Shown here: in pieces, positions 1 through 8,138 of the stretch
Layout: each line of letters starts with the position of its first letter
Position numbering within the stretch: position 1 is the first letter of the stretch
Assembly (NCBI GenBank): GCA_050180235.1
Contig: JBFXEJ010000015.1
Span: forward strand, 1-64,000
DNA from: JAABRU01 sp050180235
Lineage (GTDB): Bacteria; Desulfobacterota; Desulfobacteria; Desulfobacterales; Desulfococcaceae
Reading direction: 5' to 3'
Length of the DNA: 64,000 nucleotides
The notes under the pieces: generated by a model
Databases searched by the model: none
Told to the model about the DNA's origin: nothing
Seen by the model: the letters and a program-made list of their open reading frames with translations, nothing else
Made by a program: the position numbers and the translations under genes

Positions 1-34
1 TTTCTGACACATCATATATTTTCTTTTTCGGCAT
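1..34 (-). CDS. 5' end of an unidentified gene running off the left edge
   Basis: Read on the minus strand, an AAGGAG Shine-Dalgarno sequence (about 43-50) is followed by two ATGs, at 40 and 34. The one at 34 has the better spacing and begins MPKKKIYDVSE. Only about eleven codons are inside the window, so the product cannot be named. The lysine-rich start would fit a small DNA-binding or transposon protein, but that is a guess. Confidence 0.4.
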   Translation of the reverse strand, partial: MPKKKIYDVSE

Positions 35-660
35 TTTCATTTCTCCTTTTAAAAAAAATATCATAATGAAATTATCCATCATATTATAGCACATTTTTTA
101 TATAATTTCAATAGCGAATCGGTATAAGAGGGTGAGTTTCCCAGTGCCCTGCTATGGCAATCCGCCCCATTCTGGACTGCGCCATAATTTTTTCTGCCAC
201 ATTTTTTGAACAGGATTTGCCGGATTTTCAGGATGGGCAGGATTTTCAGAAGCCCCGAAGGGGCGGATTGATATAGCCCAAGGTGTAACCCCGGGTTCGC
301 AATGTCATCAGATTCATTAGCCCTGAAAGGGCGGATTAGAATCAGAACGAAACAATATTTGGGAAATATATTTATAATCCGCCCTTTCAGGGCTTGGGGA
401 TATTTGGGGGTTGTATTTCCCAGGGCGATGCCCTGGGCTATACCAATCCGCCCCTTTCAGGGCTTTTCCAAATCCTGCACTAAAAAACAAATTTTTTTTA
501 AGGACTGTAAGAAAACCATGTCCGGTTTCGTATACTGTTTATAAAGGCAAAGCGATAAGGGAGAGGATTATCAGGAACATGACATCAAAAGGGATTGAAA
601 AGAGGAGGTGATGGGTTTTAGTCTATAGTTTCTTGGGATAATTATATTTTTATGGAAATT
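35..660. repeat. Repeat-filled intergenic region
   Basis: No convincing gene. Positions 107-125 match the right end of the CAATAGCGAAT(T/C)GGTAT element family, also seen near 26.0 kb and 29.7 kb. Positions 200-250 carry a half copy of the TTGAACAGGATT element that is complete at 5432-5525. Positions 250-475 hold several copies of a GCCCTGAAAGGGCGGAT-type palindromic motif in both orientations. The region ends with an ECF-like promoter motif at 506-534. The two open frames over this stretch follow the repeats and have no ribosome-binding site. Confidence 0.6.
506..534 (+). promoter_or_regulatory. ECF-type promoter motif, copy 1
   Basis: TGTAAG (506-511) and CGTATA (529-534) are separated by exactly 17 bases. 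It lies about 160 bases upstream of the PEP-CTERM gene and points towards it. The same pair with the same spacing occurs six more times in the window. The look (TGTAA-type -35, CGTA-type -10) is that of extracytoplasmic-function sigma promoters. The likely reader is the sigma factor at 18087-18671; this assignment is inference. Confidence 0.55.
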
Positions 661-691
661 TTTGTGTATTGTCAAATCAGAGGAGGTTTTT

Positions 692-1312
692 ATGAAAAAG
701 GCTGTTTGCATTATGTTCGTTGTATGTTTTATGCTTAACGGATTAATTTTGAATGCTTATGCGCTGACTGTTTCGGTTGATGCAAAATCCGGGCCGTGGG
801 ATCCGGTAATCAATTCCCAATATGATTACGGGGTACATGATCAAATTGCTTCGACTCTGATAGATGTAAGCTCATGGCAAAATCAGTTTATCACCATAGA
901 ATATATTGATGGACTGACGAATGCTTGGAGATACGAGCCTTTTATCGGGCCGGACGGAATGCAGGGAGCTTACAGGAATGATGTGCCTGGCAGTTCAGGA
1001 ACTTATCTGCCAAGTGTACACATGGAAAAAGACTGGGATGTTCATCTGATGGCACTGGTCGGCGCATTTACAGATGAAAACGGGGTTATAGCGGGAGATG
1101 GGCGGTTTAAAATCGGTACGGGAATGATGGCATATGTTGAACCTGATTTTCACTTTCTTTCCATCGGATTTAACGATGATATATTTGGTGACAATCAGGG
1201 AAGTGCAACAATAAAGGTCTATGCTGCTCCGGTTCCTGAACCGGCAACCCTGATTTTGCTTGGCACAGGTCTGATTTCCTGCGGGATTATCAGAAGAAAA
1301 AACAAAAAGTAA
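692..1312 (+). CDS. PEP-CTERM sorting-domain protein
   Basis: An exported protein of 206 residues. I chose the ATG at 692 because AGGAGG lies six bases upstream and it opens directly into a signal peptide (MKKAVCIMFVVCFMLNG, cleavage near residue 24). The C-terminus has the full PEP-CTERM tripartite signal: Val-Pro-Glu-Pro-Ala-Thr, a hydrophobic stretch (LILLGTGLISCG) and a basic tail (RRKNKK). In other bacteria such tails are processed by exosortase (EpsH/XrtA) and mark envelope or extracellular-matrix proteins. No exosortase is in this window. The body (residues 25-180) is not recognised. A copy of the ECF-like promoter motif lies 158 bases upstream. Confidence 0.85.
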   Translation: MKKAVCIMFVVCFMLNGLILNAYALTVSVDAKSGPWDPVINSQYDYGVHDQIASTLIDVSSWQNQFITIEYIDGLTNAWRYEPFIGPDGMQGAYRNDVPGSSGTYLPSVHMEKDWDVHLMALVGAFTDENGVIAGDGRFKIGTGMMAYVEPDFHFLSIGFNDDIFGDNQGSATIKVYAAPVPEPATLILLGTGLISCGIIRRKNKK

Positions 1313-1392
1313 AAGCAGTTAAGAAAATAAGATTCTCAAATCTTCTTTTTCTTGCTGCAAGTATTTGAGCGGAAGTTTCCATAGTATTACAA

Positions 1393-1422
1393 ACAACCGG
1401 GGCTTTCAGAAAAACCCGGTTG
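1393..1422 (+). terminator. Hairpin after the PEP-CTERM gene
   Basis: ACAACCGGG and CCCGGTTGT form a perfect 9-bp stem 80 bases downstream of the stop. No strong T run follows, so it may be a weak terminator or a processing or stability hairpin. Confidence 0.45.
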
Positions 1423-1554
1423 TCATAAAAGTATATAAGGAGGTAGCCGGAAATATACAGCCTTGTGTTTATCTGTGGGGTAAATGAGGGGAGCATTTTT
1501 TGTGGATGAGGTATTGACGTTTGATTTTTCAATTGAAACTGAGAGGAGAGGAAA

Positions 1555-4106
1555 ATGAAAAAGATTCTGATTTGTTCGTTTATGCTTATGGCACTGCTTT
1601 TTGGTAATATGGCAAACGCGGCAACGAAAGTGCTGCTGGAGGATGATTTTAACGATGGTGTACTGGACACTTCCAAATGGGTTCATGGCGTTTTCAATGC
1701 CAATCCGGATGCGGGAAAAGGAGACAGTGTGGTAGAAGCCAATGGTATTCTCAGGGTTTCAGCAGACACAACGGACTGGGTCGGTCTTGTTTACACCAAA
1801 CCAATCCCTGTCAACCGGGAAGGTAAGATAATCATCAGAAAACGGATTAAGGCTCATTATGCCAATGAGTTTTATTCAGGAGCCAACTGGCTTGCCGATG
1901 TTGAAAATGACAACAAAAGGATTACCGAAGTGGATTACAGAAATTATGTTTATACCTATACAGCAATTGGCTTTGGTTATACTCCTTTACTGACTCCCAT
2001 ATGGGATGAATGGGTTGATGAACTGTGGGAATATGATCCCAAAACCGGTGTGACAACGTATACCCTGAACAATAACGAAGTGGCGACATATACAATTGAC
2101 ACCCTGAAGGGTTCAACTGTTTCTTATTCATTAAACTCTTATGGCTGGTGGACAGGCCATTATATTGAAACGGATTATATCATCATAGAGCAGGAGCAGT
2201 CCGGCACAGAGACAATTGAAAAGATCTTTGGCGGCAGTCTGGGAGATGCCGGATATGCCATTGATAAGACAAGTGATGGAAATTATATCATTGCGGGTTT
2301 TACAAATTTCAATGGAAATGATAGTGCAGGAGACAGAGATTTTTATTTGGTGAAAATTGACGGAGCTGGCAACATCATATGGGAGAAAGCTATTGGCGGT
2401 GCCGGAGATGATTATGCTTTTGATGTGATACAGACATCTGATGGGGGGTATGCTGTATCCGGAAGAACAAATTCTGGTAGTGGGACTGCTCATACTGATT
2501 TTTTTAATATATAAATCAATATGTTATTTATAATCAGTATAAGCAGTATCATGGATGTATCGTATAACTATTTGTATTTATTATGTATAGACAAAAATCA
2601 GTATATTTTTTAAAATATAATAATATCAAATAGTTAATTTTTTGTCAGTATGTGCAGACCCACTACCCAAATTCTTTTGGAGCTGCAAGAGGTGTTTCAT
2701 ACCTGATCAAAACCGATTCAAACGGAAATTTGGAATGGGAAACACATTTTGGCGGCAATGATTATGCATACAGTTTTGCCTTGGAGCAGACTGGTGATGG
2801 TGGTTTTATTGTTGCAGGTGAAAGTACAGAAACGGATGCTTGGTTAGATATTCGACTGACAAAGATAAGTCCTACTGGATCGGAAGAATGGGTGAAATAT
2901 TTCGATCGTGAAGATGATATCGCAAGAGATATAAAAATAACACCGGATGGAGGGTATATTCTGGTTGGGAGTACAGGGATATGGGGGACAAATCACCAAG
3001 CATGGATTATTAAAACTGATTCTTTAGGCAATAAACAATGGGAGTTAGTATGGGGAGGAGCAGGGGCAGAGAATGCATTTGGAGTAGATCTGACAAATGA
3101 CGGTGGATATATTGTTGTAGGAGACACTACATCTTATGGGTCCGGTGGAAATGACCTTTTTATCTTGAAGATTGATTCAACAGGTCAGGAAACATGGTAT
3201 AAAACATACGGTGGAGAGAAATTTGAAAGGGGAAATAAAGTATATCAAAAAGAGAATGGAAATTTCATTATAGCCGGTGAAAATGCTTCTGAAACAGGAT
3301 TCATGAATGCATGGTATCTTGAAACTGATGAAAAAGGTAATCTTGTAAACAGTGCTGTTTATGGAGGCGAGGAAGAAGTCAGGGGGTATGACATTACTTC
3401 TACTTCCAATTGTTATATTATGGTTGGAAATACATGCCCTTATAAGGATGTTTATCTGGTAATCAGCCGGGAAAAAACCGTCTCCCCAACGGAATGCACC
3501 GAAGACGATACGGGCGTCATTGATTTCCCGACCACATATGTCACTCCGGGCATCCCTGTCACCATACCGTTACGGATGCAGAACGCCCCCGGCAATGTGC
3601 AGGCAATGGGATTTGACATCACCATCCCGGAAGGACTCACATTTAAGAGTTTTGAAAAAGGTTCTCTGGTTCCTGCCGGTTATGTGCTGGATGTAAATCT
3701 TATCTCCGCCAATACCCTGCGCTGCGGAGCATACAAAATCAGCGGAACCGATGTGATTGCCGCAGGAGCATCCGGTGAGATTGTGAAAATCACTTTTGAT
3801 GTGGCTGATACTATCACATGTCCCCAGAAAATCAGCTTAAGTGCATTGAAAGATGATATAAGCACCTGGTCATCGTCTCCCGGTTGTTTAGAGTGTGGCT
3901 GCAACGGCGACACCAACAATGACGGTCAGATCACACCGGCTGATGCGCTCAACGCATTTGAAAAATACATGCTGGTCTGTCCCACATCTGCGGGGCTGGA
4001 ATGCGATTCCTTCTGCTCGGATGTGAACAAAGACGGCATGACCACACCCGGCGATGCGCTCTGCATTTTCCGCAAATACCTGAACATACCGTGCTGTCTG
4101 GATTGA
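1555..4106 (+). pseudogene. Interrupted secreted beta-propeller/cohesin/dockerin protein
   Basis: Two open frames (1555-2514 and 2652-4106) read as one gene split by an AT-rich insertion. The 5' part has an RBS (GAGAGGAG), a signal peptide (residues 1-22), a concanavalin/laminin-G-like region starting DDFNDGVLDTSKW, and the first repeats of the type GGxxxDxAxDVxxTxDGGYxxxG. The 3' part continues these repeats (LIKTDSNGNLEW and similar), then has a cohesin-like domain (about 300-425 of the second frame) and a C-terminal dockerin with two calcium-loop motifs (DTNNDGQITPADAL, DVNKDGMTTPGDAL) ending CCLD. The second frame has only a GTG and no ribosome-binding site, so the 3' half is probably not made alone. 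Intact, it would be an approximately 800-residue exoprotein. Confidence 0.75.
2491..2652. mobile_element. Approx. 160-bp AT-rich insertion with short terminal inverted repeats
   Basis: CATACTGA (2491-2498) and TCAGTATG (2645-2652) are inverted copies bounding a very AT-rich block. The block contains further ATCAGTAT motifs and brings in stop codons. The protein repeats match the neighbouring gene on both sides but not inside. The exact borders and any target duplication are unclear. Restoring the reading frame needs removal of a length that leaves remainder 2 on division by 3. Confidence 0.55.
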
Positions 4107-4382
4107 TGATAACTACAGGGATTTTATGTAAGAAAGGATTGCAGGCAGGGATTGTCAGATTTTGAAATCCCTGCTTAAAAAAATCCTTGCAGTTATAAGG
4201 GGATTGCAGGCAGGGATTGTCAGATTTTGAAATCCCTGCTTAAAAAAATCCTTGCAGTTATAAGGGGATTGCAGGCAGGGATTGTCAGATTTTGAAATCC
4301 CTGCTTAAAAATATAACGATTCCCCACATTGATGTGACAAAATTAAGGAATGCCGGACTGAAACTCCGGTACGCATCCGCTC
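4107..4382. repeat. Three tandem 65-bp hairpin units after the dockerin gene
   Basis: After the stop comes ACTACAGGGATTTTATGTAAG, then three near-identical units (starting about 4137, 4202 and 4267, period 65). Each has the inverted pair GCAGGGATT/AAATCCCTGC followed by TTAAAA, so each can act as a terminator-like hairpin. The same 3' tail follows the dockerin genes ending at 11009 and 15708. Confidence 0.8.
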
Positions 4383-5297
4383 TTATGCTTTCTGTTTTTT
4401 CTTTGCTTTCCGCATCTTCTTCAGGCAGGCTTCGATTTCCTCAGCAGAAAGTCCTTTGAGTCTTTCCGCAGCGGGAAGTCCTTTGAGTCTTTCCGCAGCG
4501 GGAAGTCCTCTGAGTCTTTCCTCCGGAGAAAACTTTCTGAATATCTCCTCTGCGGAAAGCCCTCTGAGCAGTTCCTCAGCGGGAAATGCCTTCAGCACAT
4601 CCTCCCGTGTCATCATTTTCAATGCCCGATCCTTTAGGTCCCTTCTGTAATCCTCAAGTGTGTAAGACATGGCGATTATCCTCTCTTTCTGATATTTTGC
4701 AAGCAGATCATTTATGGTCAGGCTCATTTCATCGAGTTTTCCCCTGTAACGGGAAAAACCGTAACGCACACGTTCCTCCACAGCACTGAACATGAGCCAG
4801 ACCGCATTTCTTTCCTCCTGTTCAATCTGGCTGCTGACAACAACCCGGATGTCTCGAAGTCCCCACCGGAGATCGTAAACTCCTTTTTTTATTTCTTTCA
4901 TGGGAATCTCTTTTGCCAGTTTTGCCGGATACCTGGTGCAGACCGCATACAGCCGGAAATCCTCCTTCGGCAGCAGTTTTTTCAGGGACGGGCTTACCTG
5001 CTTGCGGTAATTGACAAAATACCCGATCAGTTCTTCCACAGTCCAGTCCGTGAAAGACTCCCGCATGGATTTGTACGAAAGCAGGCTGTGCCTTCCCAGA
5101 TTCTCCAGCCCGTCCGGCAGTTCCTCCGGGGGCGTTCCCTCTGTTTTCTCAATGATGACAACATCCAGAAACTGCTGTTTCTTCGACAGATCCTTTTCAA
5201 GTTCCACAGCGTAGTTCGTGCCGGTGAAAAAATCCGTCAGCGTCATCCCGAACAGCCGGTGCCAGTCCGTAAGTTTGTCTGTCATTTTTGTTTTCAT
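4383..5297 (-). CDS. Rpn-like PD-(D/E)XK nuclease family protein, copy A
   Basis: A 304-residue protein. The start at 5297 (MKTKMTDKLTDW) matches the paralogue at 21947-22840; the open frame extends upstream without support. The N-terminal half has WHRLFGMTLTDFFTG, then ELEKDL...LDVVII, which looks like the acidic core of a PD-(D/E)XK fold as in recombination-promoting (Rpn) nucleases. The family assignment is moderate, because it is not the classic Transposase_31 sequence. The C-terminus (about residues 230-300) is a run of 9-11-residue repeats of the type LRGLSAEEIFRKFSPEE and ends in a lysine tail. An internal ATG at about residue 210 (MSYTLEDYRRD) follows GAGAGG, a possible internal start. 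The gene is divergent from the ECF-like motif cluster. Confidence 0.55.
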   Translation of the reverse strand: MKTKMTDKLTDWHRLFGMTLTDFFTGTNYAVELEKDLSKKQQFLDVVIIEKTEGTPPEELPDGLENLGRHSLLSYKSMRESFTDWTVEELIGYFVNYRKQVSPSLKKLLPKEDFRLYAVCTRYPAKLAKEIPMKEIKKGVYDLRWGLRDIRVVVSSQIEQEERNAVWLMFSAVEERVRYGFSRYRGKLDEMSLTINDLLAKYQKERIIAMSYTLEDYRRDLKDRALKMMTREDVLKAFPAEELLRGLSAEEIFRKFSPEERLRGLPAAERLKGLPAAERLKGLSAEEIEACLKKMRKAKKKQKA

Positions 5298-5399
5298 ATT
5301 TTTTATTTTAATCAATTTGACGGGTTCTGTCAAACCGAAAAGGTTTCCGTGTACGGAAAACCCGTCATAAACAAAAAAATCTGAAAATTCCAAAAAAAT

Positions 5400-5428
5400 T
5401 GTAAGATTCTGCTGTCCGGTTTCGTATA
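5400..5428 (+). promoter_or_regulatory. ECF-type promoter motif, copy 2
   Basis: TGTAAG (5400-5405), 17 bases, CGTATA (5423-5428). A TTGAACAGGATT hairpin element begins directly after it (5432), so this copy may be cut off from its gene. It points to the LRR gene at 5913. Confidence 0.45.
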
Positions 5429-5431
5429 CTG

Positions 5432-5525
5432 TTTTTGAACAGGATTTTGCGGGATTTTCAGGATGGCAGGATTTTCAGAACAATCCTGTCCATCTTTCAA
5501 ATCCTTAAAATCCTGTTCAAAAAAA
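5432..5525. repeat. TTTTTGAACAGGATTTT inverted-repeat element
   Basis: TTTTTGAACAGGATTTT at the left and AAAATCCTGTTCAAAAAA at the right form long inverted ends; the interior has more copies of CAGGATTTTC. A partial copy is at 200-250 and related words occur at 25.77-25.86 kb. MITE-like, non-coding. Confidence 0.7.
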
Positions 5526-5546
5526 TGCAAAATTTTTTATAAGGGC

Positions 5547-5575
5547 AGTAAGAAATCCATGCCCGGTTTCGTATA
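5547..5575 (+). promoter_or_regulatory. ECF-type promoter motif, copy 3
   Basis: AGTAAG (5547-5552), 17 bases, CGTATA (5570-5575). The first base of the -35-like element differs from the other copies. Confidence 0.45.
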
Positions 5576-5655
5576 CTGTTTATAAAGGCAAAACTGCAAA
5601 GGGACGGGGCAGCAGTTCAGTCTGAACCGGAAAAATGAAAATTCAAAAAAAAATT

Positions 5656-5684
5656 TGTAAGATTCTGATGTCCGGTTTCGTATA
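5656..5684 (+). promoter_or_regulatory. ECF-type promoter motif, copy 4
   Basis: TGTAAG (5656-5661), 17 bases, CGTATA (5679-5684), preceded by the same A-rich tract as the copies at 5400 and 22940. Confidence 0.5.
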
Positions 5685-5738
5685 CTGTTTATAAAGACAA
5701 AATCCCAAAGGGGCAGCGAAAAAAAAATTTAAAAGTCC

Positions 5739-5767
5739 TGTAAGAAAACCATGTCCGGTTTCGTATA
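5739..5767 (+). promoter_or_regulatory. ECF-type promoter motif, copy 5
   Basis: TGTAAG (5739-5744), 17 bases, CGTATA (5762-5767). This is the copy nearest the LRR-cohesin-dockerin gene (146 bases from its ATG), so the most likely to drive it. Confidence 0.55.
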
Positions 5768-5912
5768 CCTTAAAATAAAGACAGCAGGGATTGTTTGGGC
5801 AGGAATATCTTTTCAGATTTTCGAAATCCCGGTCTGAAAACCTTCCCTGTACTTATGGAAACAGAATTTTTCACAAAAGCAGAACCATCAGGGTTCAGAC
5901 AGAGAGGCAAGA

Positions 5913-7874
5913 ATGAAAAGAGGCAGAAAACTTATCGGTATTGTTATGGCTGTGATAGCATGTCTGCTGTCCAATGCCCATGCGCAGATTCCCGCAGCAG
6001 AGAGAAACGCGCTGATCAGTCTGTACAACAGCACAGACGGAGCAAACTGGACAAATAAAACCAACTGGCTTGGCGCAGAGGGTACAGAATGCACATGGTA
6101 CGGTATCACCTGTGATCCCACAGAAAGCCATGTACGGTATTTTGTCATGACAGGGAACCGTTTAAACGGAAGTATTCCCGCAGAAATTGGAAATCTGTCA
6201 GATATGAAGGGTCTGAATCTGGCTGAAAATCAGTTAAATGGAAGCATTCCCCCAGAACTGGGAAATCTGTCCGGCCTTTCGGAAATTTTTCTTTATTCCA
6301 ATCAGTTGACAGGCAGTATTCCTCCGGAACTTGCCAGTCTGTCAAATCTGACCCGTGTGCAACTGGAGAACAATCAGTTGACCGGCAGTATTCCCTCTGC
6401 ATTTGGAAATCTGTCAAATCTTACCCATCTTGTTTTGTCTTTCAACAAGTTGGACGGCAGCATTCCTTCCCAACTGGGAAATCTTTCCAATCTCACGATT
6501 CTGAATCTCGCGGAAAATCAGTTAAGCGGCTCCATTCCCCCGGAATTCGGAAATCTGTCCAATCTGGTATCGCTTTATCTGCATAACAATCAGTTAAGCG
6601 GCAATATTCCGTCTTCGCTGGGCAGTCTGTCCAATCTGGCTGTTTTCCATATAAGCGGTGAATTTACCGGCAGTATTCCCCTGGAACTGGGAAATCTGTC
6701 AAAACTGACAGAACTGTATATCTTCAGCAGTCAGTTAAGCGGCAGTATTCCCCCGGAAATCGGAAATCTTTCATCTCTTAATTCTCTTTATCTGAGAGGA
6801 AATATAAGCGGCACCATTCCTCCGGAACTGGGAAATCTGTCCAATCTGAACATGCTTCATCTGGCTGCCAATCAGTTAAGCGGGGCCATTCCGCGGGAAT
6901 TGGGAAACCTGTCCAATCTGACACATCTGAGTCTGGCCGCCAATCATCTGATCGGAAAAATTCCCCCGGAAATCGGAAATCTGACAAAACTGACCTGGCT
7001 GAGCCTCAACAGCAATCAGTTGTATGGCAGCATTCCCCCGGAAATCGGAAATCTGACCAGTCTGACTGAAATTCATCTGTACAATAATCAGCTTGGCTGT
7101 GAAATTCCGGCAGAAATTGTCAATCTTACACAATTGTCTGATAACGGAAGTGAATTCAGATTCAACTGCCTTTATACTTCCAATCCGAATGTGCGGACTT
7201 TTCTCAACCGCAAACAGATTGACGGGGACTGGGAAAGTTATCAGACACCTTCCTGCACCGACTGTATTGAAAATGATGACGGATACATAGATGTTCCCAC
7301 AGTGATTGTGACAGGCGGAAGTTCTGTCACCATTTCCGTAAGAATTCAGAATGCGCCGAACAATGTGGAAGCAATGGGTTTTGATATCAGTGTTCCCGCA
7401 GGTTTCACATATAAAAGTTTTGCAAAGGGTTCCCTGCTTCCTTCCAATTATCTGCTGGATGTAACTTCTCTTTCCGGCAATACTTTCCGGTGCGGAGTCT
7501 ACCGGGTGGGCGGCACAGATTTGATTTCTGCCGGTTCCTCCGGAGATATTGTGCTAATCAGTTTTGATACAGTTTCCGGTATTTCCGGATCACAGGTAAG
7601 TCTGTCAGCATTGGAAGATGACATCAGCACATGGTCTGCCACTCCGGGATGTGTGATTACAGATGGCTGCAACGGAGACATCAACAAAGACGGAGACATC
7701 ACGCCGCAGGACGCTCTTGCTGCTTTTCAGAAATACATGCTTATCTGCCCCACTTCCTCCGGGCTGAAATGTGAGGATTTCTGCGCAGATGTGAACAGAG
7801 ACGGCAAAACCACGCCCGCAGATGCGCTCTGCATTTTCCGGAAATATCTGAAACAGCCGAGCTGTCTGGATTAA
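5913..7874 (+). CDS. Secreted leucine-rich-repeat protein with cohesin and dockerin domains
   Basis: A 653-residue exported protein; the ATG at 5913 has GAGAGG upstream and a signal peptide of about 24 residues. Residues 25-75 resemble a plant-type LRR N-cap (NALISLYNSTDGANW, WYGITC). About 14 leucine-rich repeats of 24 residues follow, of the plant type (L..LxLxxNxLxGxIPxELGNLS), to about residue 425. Then come a cohesin-like domain (about 455-585) and a dockerin (about 590-653, DINKDGDITPQDAL and DVNRDGKTTPADAL, ending SCLD). LRRs give a protein-binding solenoid; the cohesin-dockerin end suggests non-covalent assembly at the cell surface. Four ECF-like promoter motifs precede it. Unlike its relatives it lacks the hairpin tail after the stop. 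Confidence 0.85.
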   Translation: MKRGRKLIGIVMAVIACLLSNAHAQIPAAERNALISLYNSTDGANWTNKTNWLGAEGTECTWYGITCDPTESHVRYFVMTGNRLNGSIPAEIGNLSDMKGLNLAENQLNGSIPPELGNLSGLSEIFLYSNQLTGSIPPELASLSNLTRVQLENNQLTGSIPSAFGNLSNLTHLVLSFNKLDGSIPSQLGNLSNLTILNLAENQLSGSIPPEFGNLSNLVSLYLHNNQLSGNIPSSLGSLSNLAVFHISGEFTGSIPLELGNLSKLTELYIFSSQLSGSIPPEIGNLSSLNSLYLRGNISGTIPPELGNLSNLNMLHLAANQLSGAIPRELGNLSNLTHLSLAANHLIGKIPPEIGNLTKLTWLSLNSNQLYGSIPPEIGNLTSLTEIHLYNNQLGCEIPAEIVNLTQLSDNGSEFRFNCLYTSNPNVRTFLNRKQIDGDWESYQTPSCTDCIENDDGYIDVPTVIVTGGSSVTISVRIQNAPNNVEAMGFDISVPAGFTYKSFAKGSLLPSNYLLDVTSLSGNTFRCGVYRVGGTDLISAGSSGDIVLISFDTVSGISGSQVSLSALEDDISTWSATPGCVITDGCNGDINKDGDITPQDALAAFQKYMLICPTSSGLKCEDFCADVNRDGKTTPADALCIFRKYLKQPSCLD

Positions 7875-8138
7875 AAATCTGAAAATGCAAACAGAGGCAG
7901 CAGCACTTTTCTAACTGAAACACCACAGAAGAATTTCCCACAGAGGGAGAAAAGACCACAGAGGACACAGAGTCTTTAGAGAAAAAAAACTGTCCGTCCC
8001 GAACACGGGCAGCCCCAAAAATTCAGTATGGATGAATTTTCAGGGTAAAAATTTTTGGGATATTGGGAGTGCCAAACTGAAAGTTTGGCACTGAAAATGG
8101 ATTGTTTATCATCAACTTTACGAAAAAAGGAGAGAAAA
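7875..8138. repeat. Short intergenic region with repeat fragments
   Basis: Holds a fragment of the CCACAGAGGACACAGAG family (about 7953-7972; also near 16.1 and 25.9 kb) and a perfect hairpin at 8069-8093 (AGTGCCAAACT / AGTTTGGCACT). Sequences of the same type occur near 29.72 kb and 47.65 kb. No gene seen. Confidence 0.55.

Noticed and set aside
302..611. Two small open frames in the left repeat region
   Set aside because: They translate GCCCTGAAAGGGC-type repeats and have no start signal.
4107..4320. ECF-like motif in the dockerin tails (TGTAAG words)
   Set aside because: TGTAAG occurs in these tails but without CGTATA at 17 bases; treated as part of the hairpin repeat.
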